Shown: positions 39,944-54,035 of the stretch, piece after piece | How the letters are laid out: each line of letters opens with the position of its first letter | Position numbering within the stretch: position 1 is the first letter of the stretch | DNA from: Pseudorasbora parva | Taxonomy: Eukaryota; Chordata; Actinopteri; Cypriniformes; Gobionidae | Length of the DNA stretch: 64,000 bases | Assembly (NCBI RefSeq): GCF_024679245.1 | Contig: NC_090187.1 | Coordinates: 1,522,777 to 1,586,776 of the forward strand | Reading direction: 5' to 3' | Translations under genes and position numbers: made by a program | Notes under the pieces: model-generated | Databases searched by the model: none | What the model saw: only the letters and a program-made list of their open reading frames with translations | What the model was told of the DNA's origin: nothing

Positions 39944-41520
39944 TTTGAGTCCCTTCCTTAGGATGTGTTATGTAAGTTTGTTTTTGACAATTGTATGATT
40001 TGATTTTTTCTATGAATTGGGTTTAATAGTTATTTGGATTGAATATATATTCTTTATTTATGAATTGTTTGTGTGAATCTGATTATCTTTTGGTATGGTT
40101 TGTAGTGTCTAAAGGCCATCACGTTCATCCTATCCATCCTGTGTATCCCATCCTGATAATCCTGTCCTTCTATTCAAATCTGTCCTTCATAAAGATCTGT
40201 CATCTCCTGGTGCTTTGGTTAAAATAACTCAAGATTTAAGCATCATGAACTTAATAAACTAAAGACTTTAAGGACTTTTTCCATTGTTTTAATCAGACAC
40301 ACCACCACATTTCTACAATTCTGACAAACTTTGGATATTTAACCGCTGATATCCAACAATCATGCATCTCACATGATTTTTGTTTTGTCAAAAACGACAT
40401 GTTACCAAATTTAAGGTTATTTCGGCTAGAACTAGAAGTGTGTTACTCATAGCCAGACTATAAGGTCAATTTTTAAAACATTACTGCTCACCAAGGTGCT
40501 TCACAAAAACACAAAAAAATACAAAGTATTAAAATGTTAATATCTGGTCGATAGTTAACTGAGATGGTTTTTACTTGTTTGGATGGAAACAAGAGACAGG
40601 CTCTCGAGTCGGACACAATTCTGATCCGTCTGCACATCAAACACACCTGTCTAAACTCATACGCACTACAAGTGTAAAGTTTTCACTGAAAAATTCCATC
40701 AATTTGCTCGGTTTTTAATGAAAAGTTAAGGGATTACTCTAGAAGACTTGGAATAGTTGTATACTAGTCTTCCTCGCTCCTCCATCCTCCATCCTATGAC
40801 CCGGAAACCGATGGAGCTCAGTCATTTTGTAGGAGATCTCAGTTCTCAAACTGCACTGCGAGGAGATGAGGATGGAGAAGTGAGGAGCTTCCTGAGGGGT
40901 CGTGAGCGAGGACACGCGGGTGGATCCTTTGCCGAAGTGTTTTATCGACTAAAAGTGACGCAAGCATTAATTCTCCTCCCCTTCACATCGTTCCACAGTT
41001 TATAAATCATTATTATTATAATTGTTTTTACACACAAATTTTTGTCAAGTAACAACACCTGACAGTTGCAGAATAATATCAAAGCACAAGAAAATGAAAG
41101 GAACAAATAGAGAAGCTAAAACTATACAATGAATAAAAAGCAGTTAATAACTGGAATTCGTTGTTAATATCGGTAATCTTGATTAAAATATGGACAAATG
41201 TGGTATTTTGTGGAGGCTGAAGCTTACAATATAAATAGTTATCTCTAATGTTCAAGAATCCTGACCAAATCCAGCGGTGCAGAGTCTTCATTAACTAACG
41301 CCGCTTCGTGATGCTAAAGGGAGCGAGGATTTATCATTTCACTTGCTTCAGTTCCTCCGTCCTCATGTCTTTTCCTATCATCCTTCCCTCACGTCCTGAA
41401 GGAGCAAGAAAAAGGAAACGAAGATGCACAAATAAGAATTGGGAAGCACCCCTGGTCTTGACTACAACACTAACTTATAGTGCATGAAATACTGCTAAGG
41501 GAGGTTTGGTGGTGATTTAT
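39944..41520. other. Noncoding segment
   Basis: About 1.6 kb. It includes AATAAA at 40253 (possible LTR end, see previous spacer), a segment at 40760-40960 with an unrecognised 82-codon open frame, and AT-rich sequence. No gene is supported. Confidence 0.4.
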
Positions 41521-41804
41521 TTAAAGCAGCACTAGGTAACTTTTCAACCTTCATAATATATTTTCAAGACTCTTGTGATGATAAATCGACTTACAATAGG
41601 TTGAATGACACGTCTGCCATAGCCTGATGGGGTCTGTATCGTTTTTAATCGTACTTTTAAACTTCGGGTTTCGGGTAGTAACCCGAGAACAAAAAGAACG
41701 ACAAAATTCGACTGTTTTACGGCATATACGTCACTTCCACCAACACACACACTTCCTTACATTCGGACGTGCGAGCCCAACTTTGTTCGTCGGATAATAT
41801 AGTC

Positions 41805-42041
41805 ATGTCCGAAGCAGCACAGACACATAAGAAAGAAAAGGTTTTGTTGGAGGAAAGCAATAAGAGGAAACGAAAGAGTGCTGTGATTAAAGGCAGGACG
41901 AGGATCAACATGTGACCAGCGTTTGCTCGTCGGCGTGAGCTGAAGGAGGCGTGCCCGACCGATGCTGTCCTGCTTGTTACGGTGATTACCGACCACTCAA
42001 ACACTGAACTGAAGGATCATATAGATTCTGGAAAACGCTAA
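41805..42041 (+). pseudogene. Broken basic ORF inside the TTAA element
   Basis: ATG at 41805 opens a frame MSEAAQTHKKEKVLL followed by a basic run (SNKRKRKSAVIKGRTRIN), one in-frame TGA at 41913-41915, then continues in the same frame through PAFARRRELKEACPTDAVLL to a stop at 42039-42041: 78 sense or stop codons before the terminator. The part after the TGA (RTRIN, then PAF, RRRELKE, TDA) resembles a short motif I associate with uncharacterised ORFs in fish repeats (RTRVNIGPAF, RWRELKE, DAE), where the TGA position is Gly. The function is unknown; the stop and short length indicate a dead copy. The basic start could be DNA-binding or nuclear-targeting. Confidence 0.55.
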
Positions 42042-42246
42042 CCAATAGACTACTATAATGACGCTGGCTTGTAAACGTGAGCATCGCGATTATTTGGCGT
42101 TTGAAAAAAATAAAACCCATGAAATGATATTCATATGACACGCTGAAGCATAAGCCACTGACTGTACCTGGGATGAAGACATTTCCCACGCGCCGCCAGA
42201 AGAACACCTGCATGTGAACTCCTCCTGCAGTGTTCAGGGGAACTGT

Positions 42247-42394
42247 TAGTGCTGCACCGACCCGAGGGACGCTTTTATGAAGTTATTTGGCCCGCCCCGC
42301 ACCACTGTATATATTTTTACAACCCGCCGCGCACCTGTGACCATTAAATAGACATACGGGGTCCGCGGGTTATGAGACGACCCGCACATCACTA
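42247..42394. mobile_element. Short nested MITE with TAGTGNTGYRCGGGTCG ends
   Basis: TAGTGCTGCACCGACCCG at the left and CGACCCGCACATCACTA at the right are imperfect inverted repeats; the interior is rich in CCCGC/GCGGG. About 148 bp within the larger TTAA element. No target duplication is clear. Confidence 0.6.
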
Positions 42395-42547
42395 GCTTAG
42401 GGCTATCAGGGCTGTCATGTCAACAAATGCACGTGCGATGGCGTCCCCTGTTGTAGGAGGACAGATCTTACAACAGTAGTTGAGGACATTATTTCTTCCC
42501 AACTGTAGGGGGACCCCGAGAGCAAAAGTTACCCAGTGCTGCTTTAA

Positions 42548-45389
<2,842 letters not shown>

Positions 45390-45404
45390 CAGTACATATT
45401 TATA

Positions 45405-45504
45405 TTGCAATGAGAGAATACACATTAAATGAATGACAGCAATGTTAGAATTTTTTCAGTCTAAAATTGCTGTTGTTTGTTTAATGTGTATTCTCTCATT
45501 GCAA
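45405..45504. repeat. 100-bp hairpin with a 25-bp perfect inverted repeat
   Basis: TTGCAATGAGAGAATACACA at 45405 is exactly inverted at the right end (TGTGTATTCTCTCATTGCAA, ending 45504), and the inner GACAGCAAT / ATTGCTGTT continue the stem. Either a small MITE with lost target duplication or a local inverted duplication. Confidence 0.75.
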
Positions 45505-46558
45505 TAGCTTAAAATATTTTTTTTTTTGGCATTTAAAGTAAACGTTTTAGTTGATATTTATGGTTGAATCCATTTTTTTTTTTTACATGGATACAATATA
45601 AATTGGCAGCTGGACATTAAACTGAATTTATTAATTTGATCAGAGCATTTTTAAGAATGATTTGCACTGACTTCAGCCACACCCATGAAATCAACTGAAC
45701 ATAAAAGAAGATATAAGAAATCTCAGCAGAAGAGGATTAAACAGCATTACCAGCTGCACACAATACTAGACTGACTTTATTTCTAATTGTACTTTAAAAC
45801 AGAAATGTAATTGTAATACGGTGTGTTTATAAAACACTTATGTTACGGCTAGAGAAAGTGTTCAGATGATGTTTGTTATCTGTAGTGACCAGCAGAGTCT
45901 GGTTATAGATGTAATGTGGTATTCATTTTATAGTATTTATAATTATAGCCATGTGATTCTACAGCACAACATCCTGGACATTTGGGGTAATCAAAGAACA
46001 TGCAGATTACAAAATAAAAATAGTGCACATTTAAAAAAATGTTTTGTTTTGTTCCAACCTTAAATAATTAATTTGATCAACCTTTACAAAGTGGTTGCAT
46101 GGATTTAAACGTCTCAGGTTTAATTAATTTAAATGATTTACTTTGAGTCAATGTCAAATATTTTGTGTGATTGATTACTCCAATTTTTTTAAGTTGATCA
46201 AAGGTTTTTATTTTTTCAGGGTACTTTTGAGTGTGTAGTAAAATATAAGTCTGTCTGTCGCTTTGTTACGTGCATCCTGTCACCCTTTAAACTGCCCTGT
46301 CAATCATCGTCACAGTTAAAATCCTCCACGTTCAATTTCATTTCCTACCGTATCGAAGAGGATTGTAGTAATTTGTAAATTGTCTGTAATTTAAATATAA
46401 TGATGCATTTTAAAGTTAATGGCCAAACGTATCACTACCAAAGTTCGCAATGCTGTTGCAAATGGAATATAATGTGGATAATATTAAATAAATACATTTT
46501 CATCAAGTTAGATATTGATAATTATTTCCTTCAAACCCCTTCATCTAAACCTCTCTAC
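45505..46558. other. AT-rich noncoding segment
   Basis: About 1 kb with T-runs at 45521 and 45574, and otherwise no recognisable feature. Confidence 0.45.
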
Positions 46559-47342
46559 TTAAAGGGTTAGTTCAGCCAAAAGTGAATCTTCTGTCATTAA
46601 CTCGTCTCCCTAATGTCGCTCCACACCCGTCAGACCTCCGCTCATCTTCACACACAGTTTAAGATATTTTATATTTAGTCCGAGAGCGTATGCAAGTGTA
46701 TGCACACTATACTGTCCATGTCCAGAAAGGGAATAAAAACATCATCACAGTAGTCCATATGAGACATCAGTGGGTTAATTAGAGTCTCTTGAAGCATCCA
46801 AAATACATTTGGGTCCAAAAATAACAAAAACTACGACTTTATTCAGCATTGGCTTCTCTTCCGCGTTTGTGTTCAATCCTCAAATAAAGATTCAAACGGT
46901 TATGAGTCAGCGAATCGATTCATGATTCGGATCGCCAATGTCTCGTGATTTCAGCAGTTTGACACGCGATCCGAATCATGAATCGATTCACTGACTCATA
47001 ACCGTTTGAATCTTTATTTGAGGATTGAACACAAACGCGGAAGAGAAGCCAATGCTGAATAAAGTCGTAGTTTTTGTTATTTTTGGACCCAAATGTATTT
47101 TGGATGCTTCAAGAGACTCTAATTAACCCACTGATGTCTCATATGGACTACTGTGATGATGTTTTTATTCCCTTTCTGGACATGGACAGTATAGTGTGCA
47201 TACACTTGCATACGCTCTCTGACTAAATATAAAATATCTTAAACTGTGTGTGAAGATGAACGGAGGTCTTACGGGTGTGGAGCGACATTAGGGAGAGGAG
47301 TTAATGACAGACATTTCATTTTTGGCTGAACTAACCCTTTAA
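46559..47342. mobile_element. TTAA-flanked near-perfect palindromic element, 784 bp
   Basis: TTAA-AGGGTTAGTTCAGCC at the left and GGCTGAACTAACCCT-TTAA at the right. The arms, about 370 bp each (46563-46934 and 46967-47338), are nearly perfect reverse complements around a loop of about 32 bases (46935-46966). No transposase. The TTAA borders and ends resemble an abundant zebrafish/cyprinid non-autonomous family; TTAA target duplication fits piggyBac- or Kolobok-type mobilisation. A single-arm relative lies at 38775. Confidence 0.92.
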
Positions 47343-47647
47343 GTACAATGTACTTACTGTGTTCATATTGTATTGCCAAACACCTTTGCTGATATTGAGT
47401 TGGATACGGGTAGAGTTAGGCACAGGTGTGGTGGTGTGTGGGAGTTTAAGGGTTAGGGTTATGTGTAAGGAAGTGCCGACTGTGTAATTACAAATGTAAC
47501 TACAGAAATGAATTACAGACGTGATTACATGCAGGTCATTTTGAAAATGTAAGTACAATGTAAAAACATGTAGTGCATTGTATCAAATGATTAATTCAAA
47601 TGTTAGTACATGGTAGTTAAGACCACCTAATATAAAGTGGGTCCCAT
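47343..47647 (-). mobile_element. Probable dispersed repeat ending GGGTCCCACTTTATAT (minus strand)
   Basis: The right border, read on the minus strand, is GGGACCCACTTTATATTAGG (as GGGTCCCACT-type end), followed by repeats of TACATTGTACTTACAT. This sequence type is common in cyprinids. The palindromic element at 46559 inserted at its left, so its other end is not identified. Confidence 0.45.
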
Positions 47648-48544
47648 CTTTTAATTGGCTGTTACATTCCCTGTGAAAGAAAATGGTTTGTATTTACTTT
47701 ATCATGATGACGATAACCTTTCAGCCATTTACTTCTGAAGACAAAATATGTACAGTATCTGCGCCGGCAGATATACAACATCTTACACTACAATGAAATT
47801 CTCTGTGTTTTCAAGACTTTGTGAGCTGATGTCTTTGATATGCTGTCAGATTCCCGCCTGGCCTCTGTGTCAGCACTGAGAGAGAGAGCGTTATATGTTA
47901 GCAGGAGGCTAAGGGCTGAGTGTGTTTTGAGGGACGTGGTGTCATTTCTGCTCAGCTTTGTGTGAATCGTATGTGACAAGCCTTTTAACACCGCTGCTGT
48001 TCTTCCCTTTGCCAAAGCAACGATTGCGCGCGAGGAAGCAGCGAACAAGGAAGTAAAAGGTAGATGCACACAGATTGAAAGGCAAATTTATCTCTTCTGC
48101 CTGTGAATTTTTTTTTTCCGTTTTTTTTCTAGGCGGCTCTCAAAATGGATCCAATTATGGAGCCACCCGTGCAGTGCAGTTTGTGGATGTCAATGTAATT
48201 GTGCGACTCTGATTTCTCTCTGTACCCACACACTGAAAGAAGCCTGTCATTGACCGGCCTCATCTTTCTAACCATGATTTTGAAATGAGATCTCTTTTCT
48301 GCTTGAACAATGAAGAAAAATTGCAGGCGCCCTGCCTGTGATGCACAATTATTTGTTTATTTATTTATATCATAAGAGGAGATGTGTGCTAGGGCATAAA
48401 GAATTAAAAACTATATTTGAGATTAAGCTTAATATTCCTAATCATTATTTAAATATACTGACAGCCATAATAAATATGTAGGTATGGAAGAACGTTTGTC
48501 CAGAACGCTCCCTGTTAGCTGGGTAATTATTACTTTCTTATTAC
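47648..48544. other. Unique noncoding segment, CNE-like 48130-48380
   Basis: TGGATCCAATTATGGAGCC, TGTCAATGTAATTGTGCG and GCACAATTATTTG in balanced-composition DNA suggest conserved noncoding sequence. No convincing coding frame. Confidence 0.4.
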
Positions 48545-49295
48545 TTTACGTTTCTAGCATCTGTAAAACCACATTCTTCCATCTAAATTATGACATATGC
48601 TCTCAATGTAAAAAGCTGAACAGTTCATGCGTTCATGAGCTCAAGGCTAGATTATTGTAATGCTCTACTGGGTGGTTGCCCTGCTCGCTTAATAAACAAA
48701 CTCCAGCTGGTCCAAAACGCAGCAGCTCGAGTTCTTACTAGAACCAGGAAGTATGATCATATTAGTCCAGTTCTGTCAACAGTGCACTGGCTCCCTATTA
48801 AACATCGCAGACATTTTAAAATCCTGCTTAGTACTTATAAAGCACTAAATGGTTTAGCTCCCAAATACTTAAGCAAAGCGAATACTCTTAACACATTACA
48901 GTCCATCACGTCTATTGCGATCTTAAAATTCTGGCCAGTTGATAATACCTTATAGGGTGACCAAACGCTCTTTTTTCCAAGTCCTGTCCTGGCCCTAATA
49001 TATCAGTTTTCTATCCGTATGAATAGAGTCAAACTTCAGATGCATTGAAATTAATAAGGATTTACTTCAAATATCATTTGAGTATTTCATTGCCGGGCAG
49101 AGTGTCCTGGTTTTCAGTAAACAAAATATGGTCACACTATAATACCTATAATATCTAAATCAACTGCAGGCGGTCGATCCTTTTCCTGTTTAGCTCCTAG
49201 AAATGTCTTCCTAGCATTGTTCGTGAAGCAGACACACTCTGTCAGTTTAAATCTAGACTAAAAACACATCTCTTTACTATGGCATACACACACAC
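48545..49295 (+). pseudogene. L2/CR1-type LINE reverse-transcriptase C-terminus, interrupted by a MITE
   Basis: An open stretch at 48635-48955 encodes the typical post-catalytic region of fish CR1/L2-like LINEs: SSRLDYCNALLGGCP, LVQNAAARVLTRT, STVHWLPIKHR, LSTYKALNGLAPKYL. After a MITE insertion (48953-49139) the LINE resumes, with remnants of the KTHLFTMAY-type ending near 49255-49285. The upstream polymerase catalytic (YADD) region and endonuclease are absent; the left part (48545-48640) has frameshifts. It is a dead, 5'-truncated copy. Confidence 0.85.
48953..49139. mobile_element. MITE with TAGGGTGACCA ends inside the LINE
   Basis: TAGGGTGACCAAACG at the left and ATATGGTCACACTA at the right are inverted. 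The host sequence TAATACCT occurs on both sides, with a two-base offset at the left, consistent with an imperfect 8-bp duplication. The LINE similarity continues on both sides, so the MITE is younger. Confidence 0.75.
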
Positions 49296-49422
49296 ACAAC
49301 ATTATCAATTTATATTATTCAAATCAGTTAAATGATTGGTTTAGTCTGCATTAACTAGATCAGCCAGAAACGGGAACACTTCCCATAACAGCTGATGTAC
49401 TCGGTACAACATAAGAAGAGTG

Positions 49423-49996
49423 CACTCTAAAAAATGCTGGGTTAAAAACAACCCAAGTTGGGTTGAAAATGCACCAACCCAACAATTGGGTTGTTTTAAC
49501 CCAATGGTTGAGTTGTTTTAACCCAATGGTTGAGTTGTTTTAACCCAATGGTTGAGTTGTTTTAACCCAGTGGTTGAGTTGTTTTAACCCAATGGTTGAG
49601 TTGTTTTAACCCAATGGTTGAGTTGTTTTAACCCAATGGTTGAGTTGTTTTAACCCAATGGTTGAGTTGTTTTAACCCAATGGTTGAGTTGTTTTAACCC
49701 AATGGTTGAGTTGTTTTAACCCAATGGTTGAGTTGTTTTAACCCAATGGTTGAGTTGTTTTAACCCAATGGTTGAGTTGTTTTAACCCAATGGTTGAGTT
49801 GTTTTAACCCAATGGTTGAGTTGTTTTAACCCAATGGTTGAGTTGTTTTAACCCAGTGGTTGGGTTAAATGTTGCTTAAGACAACCCAATTGCTGGGTAA
49901 GAACAACTCAACCATTGGGTTAAAACAACCCAACTGTTGGGTCGGTGCATTTTCAACCCAACTTGGGTTGTTTTTAACCCAGCATTTTTTAGAGTG
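49423..49996. mobile_element. Foldback element with CACTCTAAAAAATGCTGGG ends and an internal 22-bp array
   Basis: The first ~75 bases (CACTCTAAAAAATGCTGGG, AAAAACAACCCAAGTTGGG) are the near-exact reverse complement of the last ~75. The centre holds about 17 copies of a 22-bp unit, GTTTTAACCCAATGGTTGAG plus TT (49490-49870). A non-autonomous fish element type; target duplication not clear (a 2-bp TG at most). Confidence 0.88.
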
Positions 49997-51213
49997 TGGA
50001 ACTAAATATTCAACAATTTCACTAATATTAATAACTGATATGTTGAAATGATAATTGAACTGAGCTGTCAGACAACCCTGTCTTATCGGAATGAAAGGTT
50101 TTTGGCCATAATAACCTATAATATCCACCAAATGTAATGCTTAGAGACTGCTTTCTCAAACAGGGATAGAAAAGACACTAGTTTGTGAGAGTTGTTGATC
50201 CACAGGAATTGTTAAAAATATAATTTGTAGCTGTCTGTGAACCTGTACGAATGAAGTCATATAAACGTGCCAAATTCATCAAACATCGATGAAAGAAAGG
50301 AAAGTGCTGACCCTCACGTGTTGGCGGCTTTTGGCACGGACACCCGATGGCTCGTAAATACTTAATGGCCGTGCTTGATGGCACGATGACATCTGCTTGT
50401 TCTGTGTGGGCTCACAGATTGCATGCTCTGAAAGAGACCCTCGCTGCGTGTCAAAATGGCCAATGACTCGGACGGCACATGCTGCAGGAGAGCCATTAAC
50501 AACATGCTGAAATATTCAAATGCGAAAATGTTTTATGTAGTGATGAGGGAGGAAATGCAGCCATCAATGACAAGCATCATGTGTATAGTTTACACATTTA
50601 TGCTCATGACTGTAAAGTTTTATTATGCTCAAGAAGACGTTTTCAGAAACAAGAAAAAAAAACAATTTAGATTTAATACGTTCCTCATTGACATCAGTGA
50701 GGTTAACTAAAGAGCAAATATAGACTTTGAACATGATTAAATGCACACTAATACACTGATAACTATCAAAAATCAAGTCAACATGCAAACCAGACAATCC
50801 GTCGAGATTTCCTGGTGGTTCACGTCCAAGCCGAAATCGGTAATGGGCAGAATGCTTCTCAAGCCATTAATGACCTTGCATTGCTTAACATGTTTAAACA
50901 TTTCACATTTTGCGATAGAAATGTCAAATGATCAACAATAACATCCAGTGATGCAAACTACTCAGCTTTTTTCCTCAAAATGTCTGTTTTCAATTGAAAA
51001 TACGCTTTTTTGTGATTCATGGGATTCCTACCCGAGTGTAAAAAGACAAGAAGCATCTTACAGACATATTAGGAATACAAATAAAAGTATTTTAATGCAG
51101 ATTAATGCAATTATTTAAAATGGTTCAAAATAATTATTTCCCAACTAGAATTAGACTTTCCATTTGAAACCCCAATGCACATAATTAATACAAAATACTA
51201 GCAAGAATAATTA
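49997..51213. other. Unique noncoding segment, strong CNE-like 50250-50620 and 50780-50930
   Basis: 50250-50620 is balanced-composition, repeat-free sequence with phrases such as CGTAAATACTTAATGGCC, GGAGAGCCATTAACAAC and TGAAATATTCAAATGCG; 50850-50930 contains AGCCATTAATGACC. Open frames of up to 84 codons are unrecognised. The remainder is AT-rich. Confidence 0.4.
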
Positions 51214-52532
51214 TTTAAAGGGGGGGTGAAACACTCAGTTTCAGTCAATCTCATGTCAATCTTGAGTACCTATAGAGTAGTATTGCATCCTTCATATCTC
51301 CGAAAAGTCTTTAGTTGTATTATATTTATAAAAGAAATATGGGCTGTACCGAGTCTTTCCGGAAAAAACCGAGAGGCTGGAGGCGTATCGTGTGGGCGGA
51401 GCTAAAGAATGATGAGGCGTACCGTGTGGGCGGAGCTAAAGAATGATGAGGCGTATCGTGTGGGCGGAGCTAAAGAATGATGAGGCGTATCGTGTGGGCG
51501 GGGCTAAAGAATGATGAGACGTATCGTGTGGGCGGAGCTAAAGAATGATAAGGCGTATCGTGTGGGCGGAGCTAAAGAATGATGAGGCATATCGTGTGGG
51601 CGGAGCTAAAGAATGACGAATGCGCAAAGCGGTGACGTCCTCAAGCGTGGAGAAACCCATGGCTATCGATCGCATTTAACTAATACAGATAATGATCCAG
51701 AATCAGATCCGGAGGATGAAATAAACTGAACAGGAGAAACAGCAACAGCAGGACGTCCGTCTCTGTGGTGTGGACTGTATTTAGTGGCCTGTCAACATTT
51801 TTGTGTGTTTACTCGCAGTTTATGAGGACATGATTCGGTTTATGGACTATTGTATGAGACTAAACCTTAGCAGTAGAAAGCAGAACGGTTTTGCACGTCA
51901 GACTAGTGTAACGTTATACAGAGAACAACAATGGAGTCCGTTAGCGCATTTGAATGACGAAGCACGCGATCGTGTCGTTTACTGATGTTTACTCACGCGA
52001 CGATAGCCGACAGCACAGACATCTGAAGCAGTTTAACTCACCGGCTGCTTCCAAAGCAGGACCGAACCTTTATCGCTGGGACCGCTCCGTCAAAAACACA
52101 CTTCTTTGGTATGATTTGGTGAAGTCCTGACAGCAGTGACCGTGGAGATCCACTTTGAGACGCGACTGAAGCGATGTTGTGAAGCTTCCCGTCATTTCTG
52201 CGTTCAAATCGGTTCAAATGCAGCGCTGCCTTCCCAGAATGCTGTGCTGAAGCGGTGAAGTCGCTCGACGTCACCCAGAGAAATAAAGTGGAGCGCGGCG
52301 CGGACTATAACGACAGAAGTGTTCACGGACGACTGGATCTGCAGCTGAGAGTGTTTATGGGCGTGCATTTCCTCTCTCGCTCTAGTCGCGCGCGCGCACC
52401 CTACCGGGAGAAGAGCCGTACGGCCCATACAAGGACCTTCCGCTCTATTAACGTCAAGCCGACCCATACTCGAAAAAAACTCTCCGAAACTTGTGAGAAA
52501 CTGGAAGGAGTACCCCCCCCCCCCACTTTAAA
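51214..52532. mobile_element. TTTAAA-flanked DNA element (GGGGGGGTGAA end) with internal 34-bp array
   Basis: Left end TTTAAAGGGGGGGTGAAAC, right end TACCCCCCCCCCCC then ACTTTAAA. The interior after the left end (GAGTACCTATAGAGTAG, CATCCTTCATATCTCC, AAGTCTTTAGTTG) matches a very common cyprinid non-autonomous element type. It contains seven 34-bp units (GAGGCGTATCGTGTGGGCG + GAGCTAAAGAATGAT; 51380-51617) and a CpG-rich 3' half. TTAA or TTTAAA borders suggest a Kolobok/piggyBac-like target preference. No intact transposase. Confidence 0.85.
51380..51617. repeat. 34-bp minisatellite, 7 copies, inside the element
   Basis: Unit starts at 51380, 51414, 51448, 51482, 51516, 51550 and 51584. Each carries GTGGGCGGAGCTAAAGAAT (GC-box-like GGGCGGAG). 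Confidence 0.93.
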
Positions 52533-53859
52533 CAAAATGCAATCAACCTTATTTTGTTGTAAAATCCGATAACTATTCGTGTTTGCTTCCAAAGTCCATG
52601 CATTTAATTGTATTTTACTGTAAGATCTATTAGTTTTTCACCATATGCCTATAGTCACCGTTAACCAATGAACTGGTTTTGTACTGTAGCGTTTTTTGCA
52701 ATATTTTCTACAGTGAACACTCATCAAATTCTTCCAGTATATTTGAGCGATTCTAAGCAGTATCAGGAACAGGTTATTGGCTTTGCTTAATAATGACTGG
52801 TGATAACGGAGCGTTATTCAGTCTGCACGTATACCGATCCGTCCTCCACACCCCATTCTGTGATCACAAAAAGCATTCATGTTATGGAGAAAAAAAAATA
52901 ATATTAAAAAGCAGATAGGAGAACTGGGGGTGACTACAAAAATTACTGCAGATTGCTGCAAATCCCTCGTCTTTGATCTTGGCAGCCATCAAAGCGATGC
53001 ACACTCCAAAACGGAGCCGCCCGGCCGCCTGCTCCCCATTTCATATTCCTCAAGAGAATGTCAAATAACAGTCTCTCTTCCCGCTGCCTCTAATCCCCTT
53101 CCAAAATACTGTCACTGATCGCAACCCCGCGCCTGCAACCGGGCCTCGCTTTCACAGCCATCATCTTTGATGTCACATAAACTTCACAGCTTTGTGTGAT
53201 GCTTAGGTTATCGTGCTTTTATGGGGTCTCTATCAAGTTGCAACATTGTATCGCAGCCCATAAACTGCCCCCACAACTTCCTGTCAGCCGTTGGAGTGAT
53301 GGATTCGTCCTGTGCGAGCGCTGCTCCAGTAAAGAGGGTCTGTTTGGCATATTCCACACTTCAGCATCTTTCCGTGTTAATAAAACTGCAAATCTGCTGA
53401 ACTGAATCAGCAGTGCGGCAGATTACATTGTAAAATGGGGGCCGCTGTGGAAAAAAGCGATTAGAGACACACTTTCTCCGGAGAAGACAAAGAGAGCCGC
53501 TCCTCCCTAGATCCAGAGATATTTGAGCCGCACTCAGGTGTGGAAAGAGCCGTGTGCGCTGCATATGAATTCTGCCGTTTGCAGGCCCGTCCTCGTTCGC
53601 TTTTAGAATTAGATGTTATCTTTGGGCTCGGATATCTTTATTACCTTTATCAGCCTATAGCCAGCTTACAACAAAATTAATACGGTCAAAGCTAATGTGC
53701 GCCTTATTTTCTGAATGTTCTCAAAACGCCAATTTAAAATGTTTTTTTTTTGCTTAAACACTAAAATTATGATCCAAATGATTGAACTAAATATCCAAAT
53801 AAAATTAATGAATTAGGTCTTATTTAATTCTATAAACTATAATACTGATCTGCCAACAT
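52533..53859. other. Unique noncoding segment, CNE-like 52930-53690
   Basis: A long repeat-free stretch with features such as GATGTCACATAAAC, ATTACATTGTAAAATGG, AGAATTAGATGTTATC and TTATTACCTTTATCAGCC. Unrecognised short frames only. It is the longest candidate conserved-noncoding block in the right half of the window. Confidence 0.4.
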
Positions 53860-54035
53860 TGTCTCTCTATGATAAATTAAAATAAGCTGATAACATCACT
53901 GTTTACTCCAGAACGACTGTACAGCCAAATCTAATTCTGCTGCAGTATTGTCCTGTTTAACACTGAAGCTGCTCTGACACAATCGGCGCTGGAGAAGAGC
54001 GATATAAATAAAGATGATTGATTGACTGATTGATT
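53860..54035 (+). mobile_element. Retroelement 3' tail with (TGAT)n
   Basis: GAAGCTGCTCTGACACAATC followed by GCGATATAAATAAAG and GATGATTGATTGACTGATT: the plus-strand version of the tail at 2125. Typical 3' end of fish non-LTR elements or their SINE partners. Confidence 0.65.

Larger units (their letters stand above)
41521..42547. mobile_element. TTAA-flanked DNA element with GCAGCACTRGGTAACTTT ends
   Basis: Left end TTTAAAGCAGCACTAGGTAAC and right end GTTACCCAGTGCTGCTTTAAA are inverted repeats. TTAA lies at both borders (41521-41524, 42544-42547), compatible with piggyBac- or Kolobok-type insertion, although the symmetrical TTTAAA makes the exact border uncertain. It carries the broken ORF at 41805-42041 and a nested short element at 42247-42394. 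Confidence 0.85.
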
